Positions 25,525-34,249 of a DNA stretch of 64,000 nt are shown piece after piece. The DNA is from VRUE01 sp036276735. Its GTDB lineage: Bacteria; Actinomycetota; Thermoleophilia; Solirubrobacterales; 70-9. The stretch spans positions 41,763 to 105,762 of the forward strand of contig DASUOH010000015.1 in assembly GCA_036276735.1 (NCBI GenBank), given 5' to 3'. The notes beneath the pieces are model-generated. The model had not been told where the DNA came from. It searched no databases and saw nothing but the letters and a program-made list of their open reading frames with translations. A program made the position numbers and the translations under genes. How positions within the stretch are numbered: the stretch's first letter is position 1; each line of letters starts with the position of its first letter.

Positions 25525-26750
25525 GGCCCGAACTCTCCGGCGGCGCTCCCCGCCTCGGGAGCCGGAGCGGGCGTCGGCGTCGCCTCGGGTTCGGGCGACG
25601 GCGGCGATTCGACCGCTTCGACCGGCGGTGGAGGAGCTTCCACCGGTTCTGGCGCCGGGGCGGGAGCCGGTGCGTCGATCGGCCTCCCCCTGGCCGTCTC
25701 CGGATCCCTGTCGACCAGCCTCCGACGCCCGGAGGACGGCGGGACCTTCCCTGCCGGCGCCGGCCGGGCGCGGACCTGCGGGCCGATCGAGTCGATGCGA
25801 GGCGCCACCGGTCGCTCGCCCGGGCCGGTCGGGACCGGCAGAACGCCGGTCGCGGCGCCAACTCCCGCGCCAGTCACCGCGCAGACCACTACCGCCTGCT
25901 TTAGGCCCGTGAGCTTGCCGAACGAGAAGAGCTTGATGAGACCCGTCGCCTTTCCCACCACCAGCGGCAGCGGCGACAGCGCCGCGACGGTCGCCGGAGC
26001 GGCGCGATAAGCCCGCACCGTGGCGCGACAGCGGCCGCACGCCCGCAGGTGCTCGCGAACGAGGGCGCTCTGCTCCCGGCTCGTTTCCGCGTCGCAGAAG
26101 GTGGAAAGAAGGGGGTGCAGTTCGACGCAGCGGCTGCCGTCCTCGCTGCTGGCGACGATTTGGCGGAACCGCTCGCGGCCCTCGGCGACGCACCGATTGA
26201 CCTTTGTCCGCGAGAAGCCGGTGATCTCGCCGATCTCCGCGTACGAGTAGCCCTCGGCGAGCAGGGCAAGCGCGCGCCGCTCGGCGGGCTTGAGGGCACG
26301 AATCGCCTCGCGGCTGCGGGCAATGTCCTCGCGGCGCTCGACTCGCTCGAGCGGACCGGCGCCGGCCGAGGGCACCCGCATCGACCAGTCTTCACCCGGC
26401 TCGTCTCCGCTGCTCGCTGGGCCACGGCCGAGCAACCGCTCCCGAGCCCGGCGGACCGCGAGGGCCTCATGCTTCACCACGGTCGTCGTCCAGGCGAGGA
26501 GCTCCTGCGGCCGTTCCGTCGGCGCCTTGGTCAGCAAGATCTCGATCCCGCGCTGGTAGGCGTCTTCGGCGTCCTCCCCGCATAGGGAGTAGCGGCGTGC
26601 CGCACGCCTCAGCCGATCGCCCTCCTGCGCAATCAGCTCCACCGCGGCGCGTTTGCGACCCGCCTCGTCAGCCGACGGGCGCTGCCGGCCGACCGCTCCC
26701 TTTGTCTCCCCCGCTGTGCTTCGCACCGGTCTCCCTTCCGCCGCGAACAT
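25521..26750 (-). CDS. ECF sigma factor fused to zinc-finger anti-sigma-like and transmembrane domains
   Basis: The 409-residue protein joins elements normally encoded by two genes. Residues about 40-105 are a sigma region 2 (AEDAYQRGIEILLTKAPT). Residues 145-195 are a sigma region 4 helix-turn-helix (LKPAERRALALLAEGYSYAE). A zinc-binding anti-sigma-type segment has His234, Cys238 and Cys241 (EHLRACGRC). One hydrophobic helix lies at about 285-303, and a Pro/Glu-rich tail to 409 is probably extracytoplasmic. How the tethered sigma would be released is unknown; proteolysis is a possibility. The ATG at 26750 has no strong ribosome site, so the start is moderately certain. It is coupled to the secreted protein downstream. 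Confidence 0.8.
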   Translation of the reverse strand: MFAAEGRPVRSTAGETKGAVGRQRPSADEAGRKRAAVELIAQEGDRLRRAARRYSLCGEDAEDAYQRGIEILLTKAPTERPQELLAWTTTVVKHEALAVRRARERLLGRGPASSGDEPGEDWSMRVPSAGAGPLERVERREDIARSREAIRALKPAERRALALLAEGYSYAEIGEITGFSRTKVNRCVAEGRERFRQIVASSEDGSRCVELHPLLSTFCDAETSREQSALVREHLRACGRCRATVRAYRAAPATVAALSPLPLVVGKATGLIKLFSFGKLTGLKQAVVVCAVTGAGVGAATGVLPVPTGPGERPVAPRIDSIGPQVRARPAPAGKVPPSSGRRRLVDRDPETARGRPIDAPAPAPAPEPVEAPPPPVEAVESPPSPEPEATPTPAPAPEAGSAAGEFGP

Positions 26751-26866
26751 GCCAACGGAAGCTCGGGACGAGCGCCGTCTCTCCCCCCTGCTGGACGCTT
26801 GGATGGGGTCTAACCCCGGAATTTGCGGAGAACGGGGCTGCCGACCGAGGAGGTGCGCCGCCCATG

Positions 26867-26872
26867 TAGCAT
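26867..26872 (+). promoter_or_regulatory. -10 element of the UDP-glucuronate decarboxylase gene
   Basis: TAGCAT lies eight bases upstream of the ATG at 26881, predicting a transcript that begins at or next to the start codon. Confidence 0.45.
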
Positions 26873-26880
26873 CGAGACCC

Positions 26881-27828
26881 ATGAGCACCTGCGTCGTAAC
26901 CGGCGGAGCGGGATTCCTCGGCTCCCACCTCTGCGAAAGGCTCCTGGAGCAGGGCCACCGGGTCATCTGCATCGACAACCTCGAGACGGGGTCGCTGCAG
27001 AACATCGAGCACATTCGCGACGACGCCTTCGTGTTCCGCAACATCGACATCATCGAGCGGGTCGAGATCCCCGAGCCGGTCGACTTCGTCTACCACCTGG
27101 CCTCGCCGGCCAGCCCGATCGACTATCTGCGGCTGCCGCTGCACACGCTCAAGGTCGGCTCGCACGGAACCCACCACATGCTCGGCGTCGCCAAGTTCAA
27201 GCGCGCCCGCTTCCTGCTCGCGTCGACCAGCGAGGTCTACGGCGACCCGCAGGTTCATCCGCAGACCGAGAGCTACTGGGGCCACGTCAACCCGATCGGC
27301 CCGCGCGGTGTCTACGACGAGGCGAAGCGCTACGCCGAGGCGATGACCATGGCCTACCACCGCCAGCAGGGCGTCAACACGGCAATCGTCCGCATCTTCA
27401 ACACCTATGGCCCGCGGATGCGCGCGCACGACGGGCGCGCGATCCCGACGTTCTTTCGGCAGGCGCTTCAGGACCGGCCGCTGACCGTCTTCGGCGACGG
27501 CAGCCAGACCCGCAGCTTCTGTTATGTCGACGACCTGATCCGCGGCATCATCGCCTTGGCCGAGTCCGACATCCATTCGCCGGTCAACATCGGCAACCCG
27601 AATGAGTTCACGCTCCTGGAGCTGGCCAAGACGGTGATCGAGGTGACCGAGTCGCGCTCGGAGATCATTCACGAGCCGCTGCCGACCGACGACCCGCAGC
27701 AGCGCCAGCCCGACATCTCGCGCGCCCGTGACCTGCTCGGTTGGCAGCCTGAAGTCGAGCTGCGCGAGGGCCTGCGCCGTACGATCGAGCAGGCCGGCGT
27801 CGAGAGTCTCGTCGGCGCCACCGACTAA
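26881..27828 (+). CDS. UDP-glucuronate decarboxylase (UDP-xylose synthase)-like
   Basis: The 315-residue extended SDR closely resembles UXS enzymes, which convert UDP-glucuronate to UDP-xylose for envelope polysaccharide. It has the NAD motif GGAGFLGSH (8-16), DNLETGSLQNIEH, the HLASPASP segment typical of UXS, STSEVYGDP, the catalytic YDEAKRYAE (Tyr and Lys), and RIFNTYGPRM with R-type substrate contacts further on (QTRSFCYVDD). A dTDP-glucose or UDP-glucose epimerase activity is less likely given the UXS-type HLASPASP segment. Its stop overlaps the start of the mutase gene (TAATG). Confidence 0.88.
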   Translation: MSTCVVTGGAGFLGSHLCERLLEQGHRVICIDNLETGSLQNIEHIRDDAFVFRNIDIIERVEIPEPVDFVYHLASPASPIDYLRLPLHTLKVGSHGTHHMLGVAKFKRARFLLASTSEVYGDPQVHPQTESYWGHVNPIGPRGVYDEAKRYAEAMTMAYHRQQGVNTAIVRIFNTYGPRMRAHDGRAIPTFFRQALQDRPLTVFGDGSQTRSFCYVDDLIRGIIALAESDIHSPVNIGNPNEFTLLELAKTVIEVTESRSEIIHEPLPTDDPQQRQPDISRARDLLGWQPEVELREGLRRTIEQAGVESLVGATD

Positions 27829-29456
27829 TGGACCGCACCACCGAGGGGCGTCCCACGATCGCGCCGGTCGTCGGACCTGACGACGAGCGGGTCTTCACCG
27901 ACTCCGGCATCGAGATCGACCGCCTCTACACCGAGGAGGACGTCGCGCCGGGGCTCGAGGAGCGGCTCGGGCGGCCCGGCGAGCCGCCCTTTACCCGCGG
28001 CATCCACGACGGCATGTACCGAGACCGGCTCTGGACGATGCGCCAGTACGCCGGCTTCGCCACCCCCGAAGACACCAACGAGCGCTACCGCTACCTGATC
28101 GAGCACGGCTCGACCGGCCTCTCGATGGCCTTCGACCTGCCGACCCAGCTCGGCCGCGACTCCGACGACCCGCTCTGCAACGGCGAGGTGGGGCGGACCG
28201 GCGTCCCGATCGACACGATTGAGGACATGCGGATCTGCTTCGACCAGATCCCGCTCGACCAGGTCTCGACCTCGATGACGATCAACGCGCCGGCGGCGAT
28301 CCTGCTGCTGCTCTATGAGCTGGTCGGCGAGGAACAGGGTGTTCCGTCCGAGAAGCTGCGCGGCACCGTCCAGAACGACGTGCTCAAGGAGTACATGGCG
28401 CGCGGCAACTACATCTATCCGCCCGAGCCGACGATGCGGCTGACCACCGACATCTTCGAGTACTGCCGCGAGAACGTGCCGAAATGGAACACGATCTCGA
28501 TCTCCGGCTACCACATCCGCGAGAAGGGCTGTTCGGCGGTGCAGGAGGTCGCGTTCACGCTCTCCAATGCGATCGCCTACGTGGAGGCGGCGCTCGACCG
28601 GGGGCTGAAGATCGACGAGTTCGCACCTCGCCTCGCCTTCTTCTTCAACGGTCACAACAACGTCTTCCAGGAGGTAGCGAAGTTCCGCGCCGTGCGGCGG
28701 ATGTGGGCGGAGATCGTCAAGGAGCGCTTCGGGGCGGAGAACCCGAACTCGATGAAGATCCGCTTCCACACCCAGACCGGTGGGGTGACGCTGCAGGCGC
28801 AGCAGCCCGAGGTCAACATCATTCGCGTCGCCCTGCAGGGCTTCGCCGCGGTCTGCGGCGGCACCCAGAGCCTGCATACCAACGGCTTCGACGAGGCGCT
28901 GGCGCTGCCCACCGAGCGCTCCGCCCGGATCGCCCTGCGCACTCAGCAGGTGCTCGCCCACGAGTCGGGCGCCGCCGACACCGTCGACCCGTTCGCCGGC
29001 TCCTACTTCGTCGAGTCGCTGACCGATGAGATCGAATCGCGCGCCAAGGAGCTGATGGCGAAGGTCGAGGAGCTCGGCGGCTCGGTCGAGGCGCTGGAGT
29101 TCATGCAGCGCGAGATCGAGGAGTCCGCCCACTCCTACCACGAGCGCTACAAGAGCGGTCAGGACATCGTCGTCGGCGTCAATAAGTACGTCACCGACCA
29201 GGTCGACGACGTCGACATCCTGCGAGTCGACCCGGAGGCCGAGCAACGCCAGCTCACCCGCTTGCGGACCTTCAAGGAAGAGCGAGACCAGGCCGGGGTC
29301 GAGGAGGGTCTCGACAAGCTGCGTGACGTCGCCCGCGGCGATGGCAACCTGCTGCATCCGATCCGGGCGGCGCTCGCCTCAGGCGCCTCGATCGGCGAGG
29401 TCTGCGGCGCGATGCGCGACGTCTTCGGCGAGTACCGCGGCGGCGCCTTCTTCTAG
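27828..29456 (+). CDS. Methylmalonyl-CoA mutase, large (catalytic) chain without B12 domain
   Basis: The 542-residue protein is a TIM-barrel methylmalonyl-CoA mutase catalytic chain. Signatures are RQYAGFATPEDTNERYRYL, DLPTQLGRDSD, GTVQNDVLKEYMARG, WNTISISGYHIREKG (with the active-site His) and TQTGGVTLQAQQPEVN. The cobalamin-binding domain (DxHxxG) is absent, so a separate small subunit is needed, as in two-part mutases; none is in the window. With PccB nearby it would convert (R)-methylmalonyl-CoA to succinyl-CoA, feeding propionate, odd-chain fatty acid or branched amino-acid carbon into the TCA cycle. It is translationally coupled to the upstream decarboxylase gene. Confidence 0.93.
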   Translation: MDRTTEGRPTIAPVVGPDDERVFTDSGIEIDRLYTEEDVAPGLEERLGRPGEPPFTRGIHDGMYRDRLWTMRQYAGFATPEDTNERYRYLIEHGSTGLSMAFDLPTQLGRDSDDPLCNGEVGRTGVPIDTIEDMRICFDQIPLDQVSTSMTINAPAAILLLLYELVGEEQGVPSEKLRGTVQNDVLKEYMARGNYIYPPEPTMRLTTDIFEYCRENVPKWNTISISGYHIREKGCSAVQEVAFTLSNAIAYVEAALDRGLKIDEFAPRLAFFFNGHNNVFQEVAKFRAVRRMWAEIVKERFGAENPNSMKIRFHTQTGGVTLQAQQPEVNIIRVALQGFAAVCGGTQSLHTNGFDEALALPTERSARIALRTQQVLAHESGAADTVDPFAGSYFVESLTDEIESRAKELMAKVEELGGSVEALEFMQREIEESAHSYHERYKSGQDIVVGVNKYVTDQVDDVDILRVDPEAEQRQLTRLRTFKEERDQAGVEEGLDKLRDVARGDGNLLHPIRAALASGASIGEVCGAMRDVFGEYRGGAFF

Positions 29457-29495
29457 GCACCGGAGAGACGCCTACGCCCGTCCCGCCGAGGACGT

Positions 29496-29535
29496 ATCCG
29501 ACATTGACCCCCTTCAGGTGTGGTCAATGTCGGAT
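29496..29535. repeat. Hairpin repeat, copy C
   Basis: This 40-bp palindrome has perfect 14-bp arms (ATCCGACATTGACC and complement). Read on the minus strand, all 40 bases including the loop are identical to the core of copy B, so B and C are inverted relative to each other. The loop contains the stop codon of the DUF559 relic. Confidence 0.8.
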
Positions 29536-30234
29536 GCGCGCTTGCGCAGCAGGGTTGCGGCTCGGTTGAGCTCGGCGCGAACCCGCTTGGGCTCGTACCG
29601 AATCTCGTAATGAGTGAAGCGGAGGGGAGTCATCCCGGCGAGAGCGTGGGCGCGGCTGCGGCGGGCGTCGCGCGTCTGGGACGAGGCGGTGCGGTGGTAC
29701 CGGAGGCCATCGGTCTCGATGACCAGCCCGAGGTCGGGCCAGTAGAAGTCGACCTCCCACCCATTCACGCTCTCTTTGGTGCGCGGCGGAGGAAGGCCTG
29801 CCGCTGCCGCGATTGGCCGAAAGAAAATCTCGAGATCGGAGTCGGAAAGGCGGAAGGTGCGCTTATCGAGGACGCGGCGGAGCCGGGGCGCGCCGGGTTG
29901 GCCACCGTATTCATTCAGGCGCACCCGCAAGGTCTCCGGATCGACGAGGTCTCGCTTGTCCGCCTCGTTGACCGCTCGCTCGACCGCGACTGCGTCCAGT
30001 TCAGTCGCCAGGTCCACCAGCGTTCGGACCGGTGAGGTCACCGGAATGCCGTTGCGCGAGACCAGGTCCTCGGCCCTCAGCGTCGGCCGCCCACGAACCC
30101 GCAAGCCGGGCCGCCGCAGTTCACAGCGACGTCTCACGCTCACGTCCACAAGGCCGCGGCGCCACGATCCCGTGCTGCCGTCCCGCCAGTGCCCAGGCTT
30201 CCCTGCTGCGTGCGCTGTTCGGCCCATCCGACAT
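29514..30234 (-). pseudogene. DUF559 / AbiEi-type endonuclease-like protein, internally deleted and frameshifted
   Basis: The start lies within hairpin B (ATG at 30234) and reads MSDGPNSARSREAWALAGRQHGIVA, the usual opening of the DUF559 proteins found in many actinobacteria. After about 25 codons this frame diverges and stops near 30121. The rest of the family (RRPGLRVRG, NGIPVTSPVRTLVDLA, VNGWEVDFYWPDLGLVIETDG with Vsr-like nuclease residues) continues in another frame to a stop in hairpin C at 29514. About 70 codons expected between the two parts are missing. The gene is therefore most likely inactive, although an N-terminally shortened nuclease domain might still be made. Confidence 0.7.
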
Positions 30235-30270
30235 TGACCACACCTGAAGGGGGTCAATGTCGGATGGGCC
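30221..30270. repeat. Hairpin repeat, copy B
   Basis: The 50-bp palindrome has perfect 19-bp arms from 30221 and to 30270 and the loop ACACCTGAAGGG. It carries the start codon of the DUF559 relic. Copies B and C bracket a unit of about 775 bp as inverted repeats. Confidence 0.8.
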
Positions 30271-30348
30271 GAGGCTCTCCCCCTGAACGGATCGTCCCAG
30301 GCGCAAATTGCGAGCAGGAGCGCGGCAGCCGCGGTTGAACCCGCAGGC

Positions 30349-30567
30349 ATGATCGAGGCATCGCGGACGCTGATGAAGTCCGAACCCGAGCTGGAAGAGC
30401 TTCTCCGGACGGTCGAGGGCGTTGAGGTGACCATGGCCGAGAAGGGATTCGGGACGCGCGTCGAGATCCGTGCGGACGAGGGGGAGACCGGACTTCGCGT
30501 CGACGACCTCGAGCGCTTCCTAGATCACCTGGCCGAGCCGCAGAAGCAGCCGTTCGGGACCGCTTAG
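30349..30567 (+). CDS. Small hypothetical protein
   Basis: The 72-codon frame begins MIEASRTLMKSEPELEELLR and contains a beta-strand-rich middle (VEVTMAEKGFGTRVEIRADE) and a helical end. Codon positions show the GC bias of real genes in this window. The ribosome site is weak (GCAGG, four bases from the ATG). I do not recognise a family. It stands alone between hairpin B and pccB, so the call rests on coding bias and length only. Confidence 0.45.
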   Translation: MIEASRTLMKSEPELEELLRTVEGVEVTMAEKGFGTRVEIRADEGETGLRVDDLERFLDHLAEPQKQPFGTA

Positions 30568-30622
30568 GCACGACGTGCGGGCACGGCCTGAGCCGTCGAG
30601 GACGCGTCGTCCCGCCCGCAAA

Positions 30623-30628
30623 TAGACT
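30623..30628 (+). promoter_or_regulatory. -10 element of the carboxyltransferase gene
   Basis: TAGACT sits 11 bases upstream of the ATG at 30640, consistent with a very short 5' leader. Two palindromes, GCACGACGTGC and GGACGCGTCGTCC, occur just upstream (about 30568-30612) and could be operator sites. Confidence 0.45.
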
Positions 30629-30639
30629 CTCGCGCCGCA

Positions 30640-32208
30640 ATGCGAGAGCGGAATCCCGAAACCCACGACGAGAAGCTCGCCTACCTGCGCGAGCTGCGCG
30701 AGGCGGCGATCCACTCGGCCTCGGAGAAAGCGGTCGAGAAGCAGCACGCGAAGGGCAAGATGACCGCCCGCGAGCGGGTCGAGAAGCTGCTCGACCCCGG
30801 TTCCTTCGAGGAGCTCGACACCTTCGTCCGCCACCGCACCTACGACTTCGAGATGCAGAAGAACCGGCCTTGGGGCGACGCCGTCGTCACCGGCCACGGC
30901 ACGATCGAAGGACGAACGGTCTTCGTCTTCTCACAGGACTTCACCGTCTTCGGCGGCAGCCTCGGCGAGGTTATGGCCGAGAAGATGTGCAAGGTCATGG
31001 ACCTAGCCGCGCAGGTCGGGGCGCCGGTGATCGGCATCAACGACTCGGGAGGCGCCCGCATCCAGGAGGGGGTCGTCTCACTCGGCGCCTACGGCGACGT
31101 CTTCGTCCGCAACGTCAAATGCTCCGGTGTGATTCCGCAGATCAGCCTGATCATGGGCCCCTGCGCCGGCGGCGCCGTCTACTCGCCGGCGATGACCGAC
31201 TTCATCTTCATGGTCAAAGAGACCTCGCACATGTTCATCACGGGCCCCGAAGTGATCAAGACGGTGACCGGCGAGGAGGTCGAGTTCGAGGAGCTGGGTG
31301 GGGCGATGAGCCACAACTCGAAGTCGGGCGTCGCCCACTTCGCCGCCGAGGACGAGGAGAGCTGCCTCGAGGACGTCCGCTACCTGCTCAGCTTCCTGCC
31401 CTCCAACAACCTCGAGGCGCCGCCGCGCTTCGCGCCCTCCGACGACCCCGAGCGCGAAGACGACGAGCTCGACACGATCGTCCCCGACGACCCCTCCAAG
31501 CCCTACGACATGCGCGAGGTGATCTCTCGAATCGTCGACGACGGGGAGTTCTTCGAGGTCCACGAGCACTTCGCGAAGAACATCGTCTGCGGCTTTTCCC
31601 GCCTCGACGGCTATCCGATCGGGATCGTCGGCAACCAGCCCGCCTTCCTGGCCGGCGTGCTCGACATCGAGGCCTCTGAGAAGGCCGCCCGCTTCGTCCG
31701 CACCTGCGACGCCTACAACGTCCCGATCCTCACCTTCACCGACGTGCCGGGCTTCCTGCCCGGCACCGACCAGGAGTGGAACGGGATCATCCGCCACGGC
31801 GCCAAGCTGCTCTACGCCTTCACCGAGGCGACGGTCCCGAAGCTCACGGTGGTCACGCGCAAGGCCTACGGCGGCGCGTATGACGTCATGAACTCCAAGC
31901 ACATGCTCGCCGACTTCAACGTCGCCTGGCCGACCGCCGAGGTAGCGGTCATGGGCCCCGAGGGTGCGGTCAACATCATCTACCGCAAGGACATCGCCTC
32001 CTCGCCGACGCCCGAGGAGCGGCGACAGAAGCTGATCGACGATTACAAGGCCCACTTCGCCAATCCCTATTCGGCGGCGGAGCGCGGCTATATCGACGAC
32101 GTGATCGAGCCGCGCCAGACGCGGCCGAAGCTGATCCGGGCGCTGCGCATGCTCGAGAGCAAGCGCGTCGAGCAGCCCAAGCGCAAGCACGGCAACATCC
32201 CGCTGTAG
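30640..32208 (+). CDS. pccB: Propionyl-CoA carboxylase, carboxyltransferase (beta) subunit
   Basis: The 522-residue protein has two crotonase-fold carboxyltransferase halves. The first contains KGKMTARERVEKLLDPGSF, FGGSLGEVMAEKMCK and INDSGGARIQEGV with the oxyanion glycines. The second contains GFLPGTDQEWNGIIRHGAKLLYA and KAYGGAYDVMNSKH. The aspartate in GGAYDVM is the residue type linked to propionyl-CoA preference in actinobacterial homologues. It carboxylates propionyl-CoA to methylmalonyl-CoA together with a biotinylated alpha chain that is not in this window. With the mutase upstream it forms the methylmalonyl pathway. An acetyl-CoA carboxylase role cannot be excluded. Confidence 0.93.
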   Translation: MRERNPETHDEKLAYLRELREAAIHSASEKAVEKQHAKGKMTARERVEKLLDPGSFEELDTFVRHRTYDFEMQKNRPWGDAVVTGHGTIEGRTVFVFSQDFTVFGGSLGEVMAEKMCKVMDLAAQVGAPVIGINDSGGARIQEGVVSLGAYGDVFVRNVKCSGVIPQISLIMGPCAGGAVYSPAMTDFIFMVKETSHMFITGPEVIKTVTGEEVEFEELGGAMSHNSKSGVAHFAAEDEESCLEDVRYLLSFLPSNNLEAPPRFAPSDDPEREDDELDTIVPDDPSKPYDMREVISRIVDDGEFFEVHEHFAKNIVCGFSRLDGYPIGIVGNQPAFLAGVLDIEASEKAARFVRTCDAYNVPILTFTDVPGFLPGTDQEWNGIIRHGAKLLYAFTEATVPKLTVVTRKAYGGAYDVMNSKHMLADFNVAWPTAEVAVMGPEGAVNIIYRKDIASSPTPEERRQKLIDDYKAHFANPYSAAERGYIDDVIEPRQTRPKLIRALRMLESKRVEQPKRKHGNIPL

Positions 32209-32235
32209 CCGCCCTGGCTCGCGGGCAGGCCTGGG

Positions 32236-32916
32236 TCAGCCGTCCACCGGCGTGCCGGCGGCATCGCGCCGGGCGCGCCACTGGGCGACCGGTGCCGCGG
32301 TCATCTCCTCCCAGGCCGCCTCCTCGCCGAGGTACTGCTTGACGACGAAGTAGAGGAGCCCCGGCAACAGCTCCGGCGCGGTAGCGGCGTCACCGTCCAT
32401 CAATTTTGCTGCCACGAGAGTGTCGATTGCCCCTACCATGAAGCTGCACGTCACTGGAGGTGGAGCTTGGCGAGACGGAACCTCGCGGCGCGCGCTGTCC
32501 AAAGCGCGGGAGAGGCGCTCCATCAGATCCTCACGTTGCGCGAGCGCGCGCGGCCCGGCCGCGTGGACCTCGACGATCACGGCTTTGGCGATCGCGGGCT
32601 GGTTCGCGCAGAACTCGAGCAGCTCGGTGAGGGCGGCGCGCAACCCCTCGCGCCAGGTGCCTCCGTGCTTCGCGGCGGCCAGCAATCGCTTGCCGAGCCA
32701 TTCGCAAGCGTCGCCATGGGCTTGGACGAAGCACTCCTCCTTGTCCGGGAAGTGCTTGTAGAACGTGGCGCGGCTCACACCGGCCCGCTCCAGCACGTCC
32801 TTGACGGCAACCTGCTCGTAGCCAAGCTCTCCGCTCGCGACGAGGATCGCCTCCAGCATGCGGTCGTAGGAGGGGGCGCGTCGCCGCCGACCGGGAAAGA
32901 GCAGGACCTCCGACAT
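32236..32916 (-). CDS. TetR-family transcriptional regulator
   Basis: The 226-residue regulator has its helix-turn-helix at about 18-62 (MLEAILVASGELGYEQVAVK, then ERAGVSRATFYKHFPDKEECF). A helical ligand-binding domain follows. The ATG at 32916 has a GAAAGGGT ribosome site, whereas an upstream ATG at 32964 does not. It is divergent from the TetR gene at 33052, across a gap with AGAC-N6-GTCT dyads that could be shared operators. The position next to pccB suggests, but does not show, control of acyl-CoA metabolism. Confidence 0.85.
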   Translation of the reverse strand: MSEVLLFPGRRRRAPSYDRMLEAILVASGELGYEQVAVKDVLERAGVSRATFYKHFPDKEECFVQAHGDACEWLGKRLLAAAKHGGTWREGLRAALTELLEFCANQPAIAKAVIVEVHAAGPRALAQREDLMERLSRALDSARREVPSRQAPPPVTCSFMVGAIDTLVAAKLMDGDAATAPELLPGLLYFVVKQYLGEEAAWEEMTAAPVAQWRARRDAAGTPVDG

Positions 32917-33051
32917 CGCACCCTTTCTGCTCGAAAACAGAGACCTTTTGTCCAGATATACCACCTTTCAAAGACGTGCGTGTCTAAAAGTCGGTCTTTT
33001 TCGGATAGAAGGGGGGTAGACACGAGGTGAACGTCCGGGTATCTTGTGGGT
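32917..33051. promoter_or_regulatory. Divergent promoter region with AGAC/GTCT dyads
   Basis: The gap between two TetR genes holds the inverted repeat AGAC-GTGCGT-GTCT (32972-32985) and further AGAC/GTCT half-sites (32941-32944, 32991-32999, 33018-33022). TATCTT (33040-33045) lies six bases from the rightward ATG. TATATC (complement of 32955-32960) is a possible leftward -10. Such dyads are typical TetR operators. Confidence 0.5.
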
Positions 33052-33738
33052 ATGAAGGACGCTCGCTCCCTCTCCGAGCGGCTGTCACGACTGCCGGGTG
33101 GCCGTCCCCTCGACGCAAGCGAGGTGGTCGCGAAGAGCCAGCGGGAACGGATCCTCGCTGCGGTCACGGAGCTCGTAGCCGAGAACGGTTATCGCGGGAC
33201 GACGATCGAAGCAATCGCCAAGCAGGCCCGCGTCGCCCTCTCCACTTTCTACGAGCACTTCGAAGACAAGGAGGGATGTTTCCTCGCCGCTTTCGACGAC
33301 AGCGTGGCCGCGGCGCGCGAGATCTTCGCGGAGCTCGTCGATCCGGAGAGCGCCTGGCCCGAGCGGGTTGCCACCGGCCTCGACCTCTTCGTGAAGATGG
33401 TCGTCGCGGAGCCGGCCCGCGCCAAGCTCTGCCTCGTCGACGCCCAGGCCGCGGGCAGCACCGCGCTGGGTCGCTACCACGAGATGCTGGACAGCGTCGC
33501 CCCGACGCTGCGCGAGGGCCGCGAGCTGAACCCGCGCGCAGCAGGGCTGCCGGACGGGCTCGAGGGGGCGATCGCCGGCGGGCTGGCCTGGCTGGTCCAC
33601 CAGCGGCTCGCGGCCGATCGCCTCGACGAGCTGCCGGCGCTGCTGCCCGAGATGCTGCAGGTGACGTTGACGCCGTACGTGGGAGAGACCGAAGCCGGAC
33701 GGGCGGCGGAGGAGGCGGAGGCGCGCCAGGCTGCCTGA
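33052..33738 (+). CDS. TetR-family transcriptional regulator
   Basis: The 228-residue protein has an N-terminal extension of about 25 residues and a TetR helix-turn-helix at 30-76 (SQRERILAAVTELVAENGYRG, then VALSTFYEHFEDKEGCF). The C-terminal helices resemble those of the two genes that follow. The ATG at 33052 is favoured over a GTG at 33046 because TATCTT ends at 33045. It is first in a row of three TetR-type genes on the plus strand, so the row probably arose by tandem duplication. The ligand is unknown. Confidence 0.85.
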   Translation: MKDARSLSERLSRLPGGRPLDASEVVAKSQRERILAAVTELVAENGYRGTTIEAIAKQARVALSTFYEHFEDKEGCFLAAFDDSVAAAREIFAELVDPESAWPERVATGLDLFVKMVVAEPARAKLCLVDAQAAGSTALGRYHEMLDSVAPTLREGRELNPRAAGLPDGLEGAIAGGLAWLVHQRLAADRLDELPALLPEMLQVTLTPYVGETEAGRAAEEAEARQAA

Positions 33739-33748
33739 CGGGGCCCCC

Positions 33749-34240
33749 GTGAGCGCCAGGTGCGATGGCAGCCCGCCGGACGAGCGCTGTCTCGCCGCCC
33801 ATGACGATGTCGCGGCGGAATTTTGGGAGCGTCTGTGGCCGGCCTACGTCGGGGCGATCGGCTGGCACGACCGGATCTGGGCAGCCGGTGTCGCGATGAT
33901 GCGCTTCCTGCAGGAGGACCCACCCCGCGCCCACCTCCTCTTCGTCGCTGTGGACGGCGCCGGGCCCGAGGGGCTGAAGCGGCGCGATGAGATCGTCAAG
34001 CGCTTCGCTGACATGCTCGACGACGCCCCCCGGCGCAACGGAACCCCAGGGCTGCCTCGCTCGCGCGCCACGGCCGAGATCGCCGCCGGGGCGATCTACC
34101 GGATGCTCCTCGACAAGGTCCAGGATGGGGCAATCGAGCGCGGGGAGGAATTCCTTGCCGAGCTGATCTACATGGCGGTGATGCCCTACCTGGGAGCCGA
34201 CGTCGCCGAAAGCGAGCTCGCGGTCCAGTCGCTGCATTAA
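33749..34240 (+). CDS. TetR C-terminal domain protein lacking the DNA-binding domain
   Basis: The 163-residue product matches only the ligand-binding half of its neighbours (FWERLWPAYVGAIGWHDRIW, RAHLLFVAVDGAGPEGLKRR, AAGAIYRMLLDKVQDGAIER). No helix-turn-helix is encoded. The GTG at 33749 is ten bases after the previous stop, and no HTH-like sequence is present in any frame between them. It may be a remnant of a duplicated regulator, or a partner that forms inactive heterodimers. It overlaps the likely -10 of the next gene at its own stop codon. Confidence 0.65.
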   Translation: MSARCDGSPPDERCLAAHDDVAAEFWERLWPAYVGAIGWHDRIWAAGVAMMRFLQEDPPRAHLLFVAVDGAGPEGLKRRDEIVKRFADMLDDAPRRNGTPGLPRSRATAEIAAGAIYRMLLDKVQDGAIERGEEFLAELIYMAVMPYLGADVAESELAVQSLH

Positions 34241-34249
34241 GGTCGCGCT

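Noticed and set aside
25133..26193. Extension of the surface-protein frame upstream to 26193
   Set aside because: That stretch is antisense-like out-of-frame reading of the sigma factor gene. The signal peptide at 25524 marks the real start.
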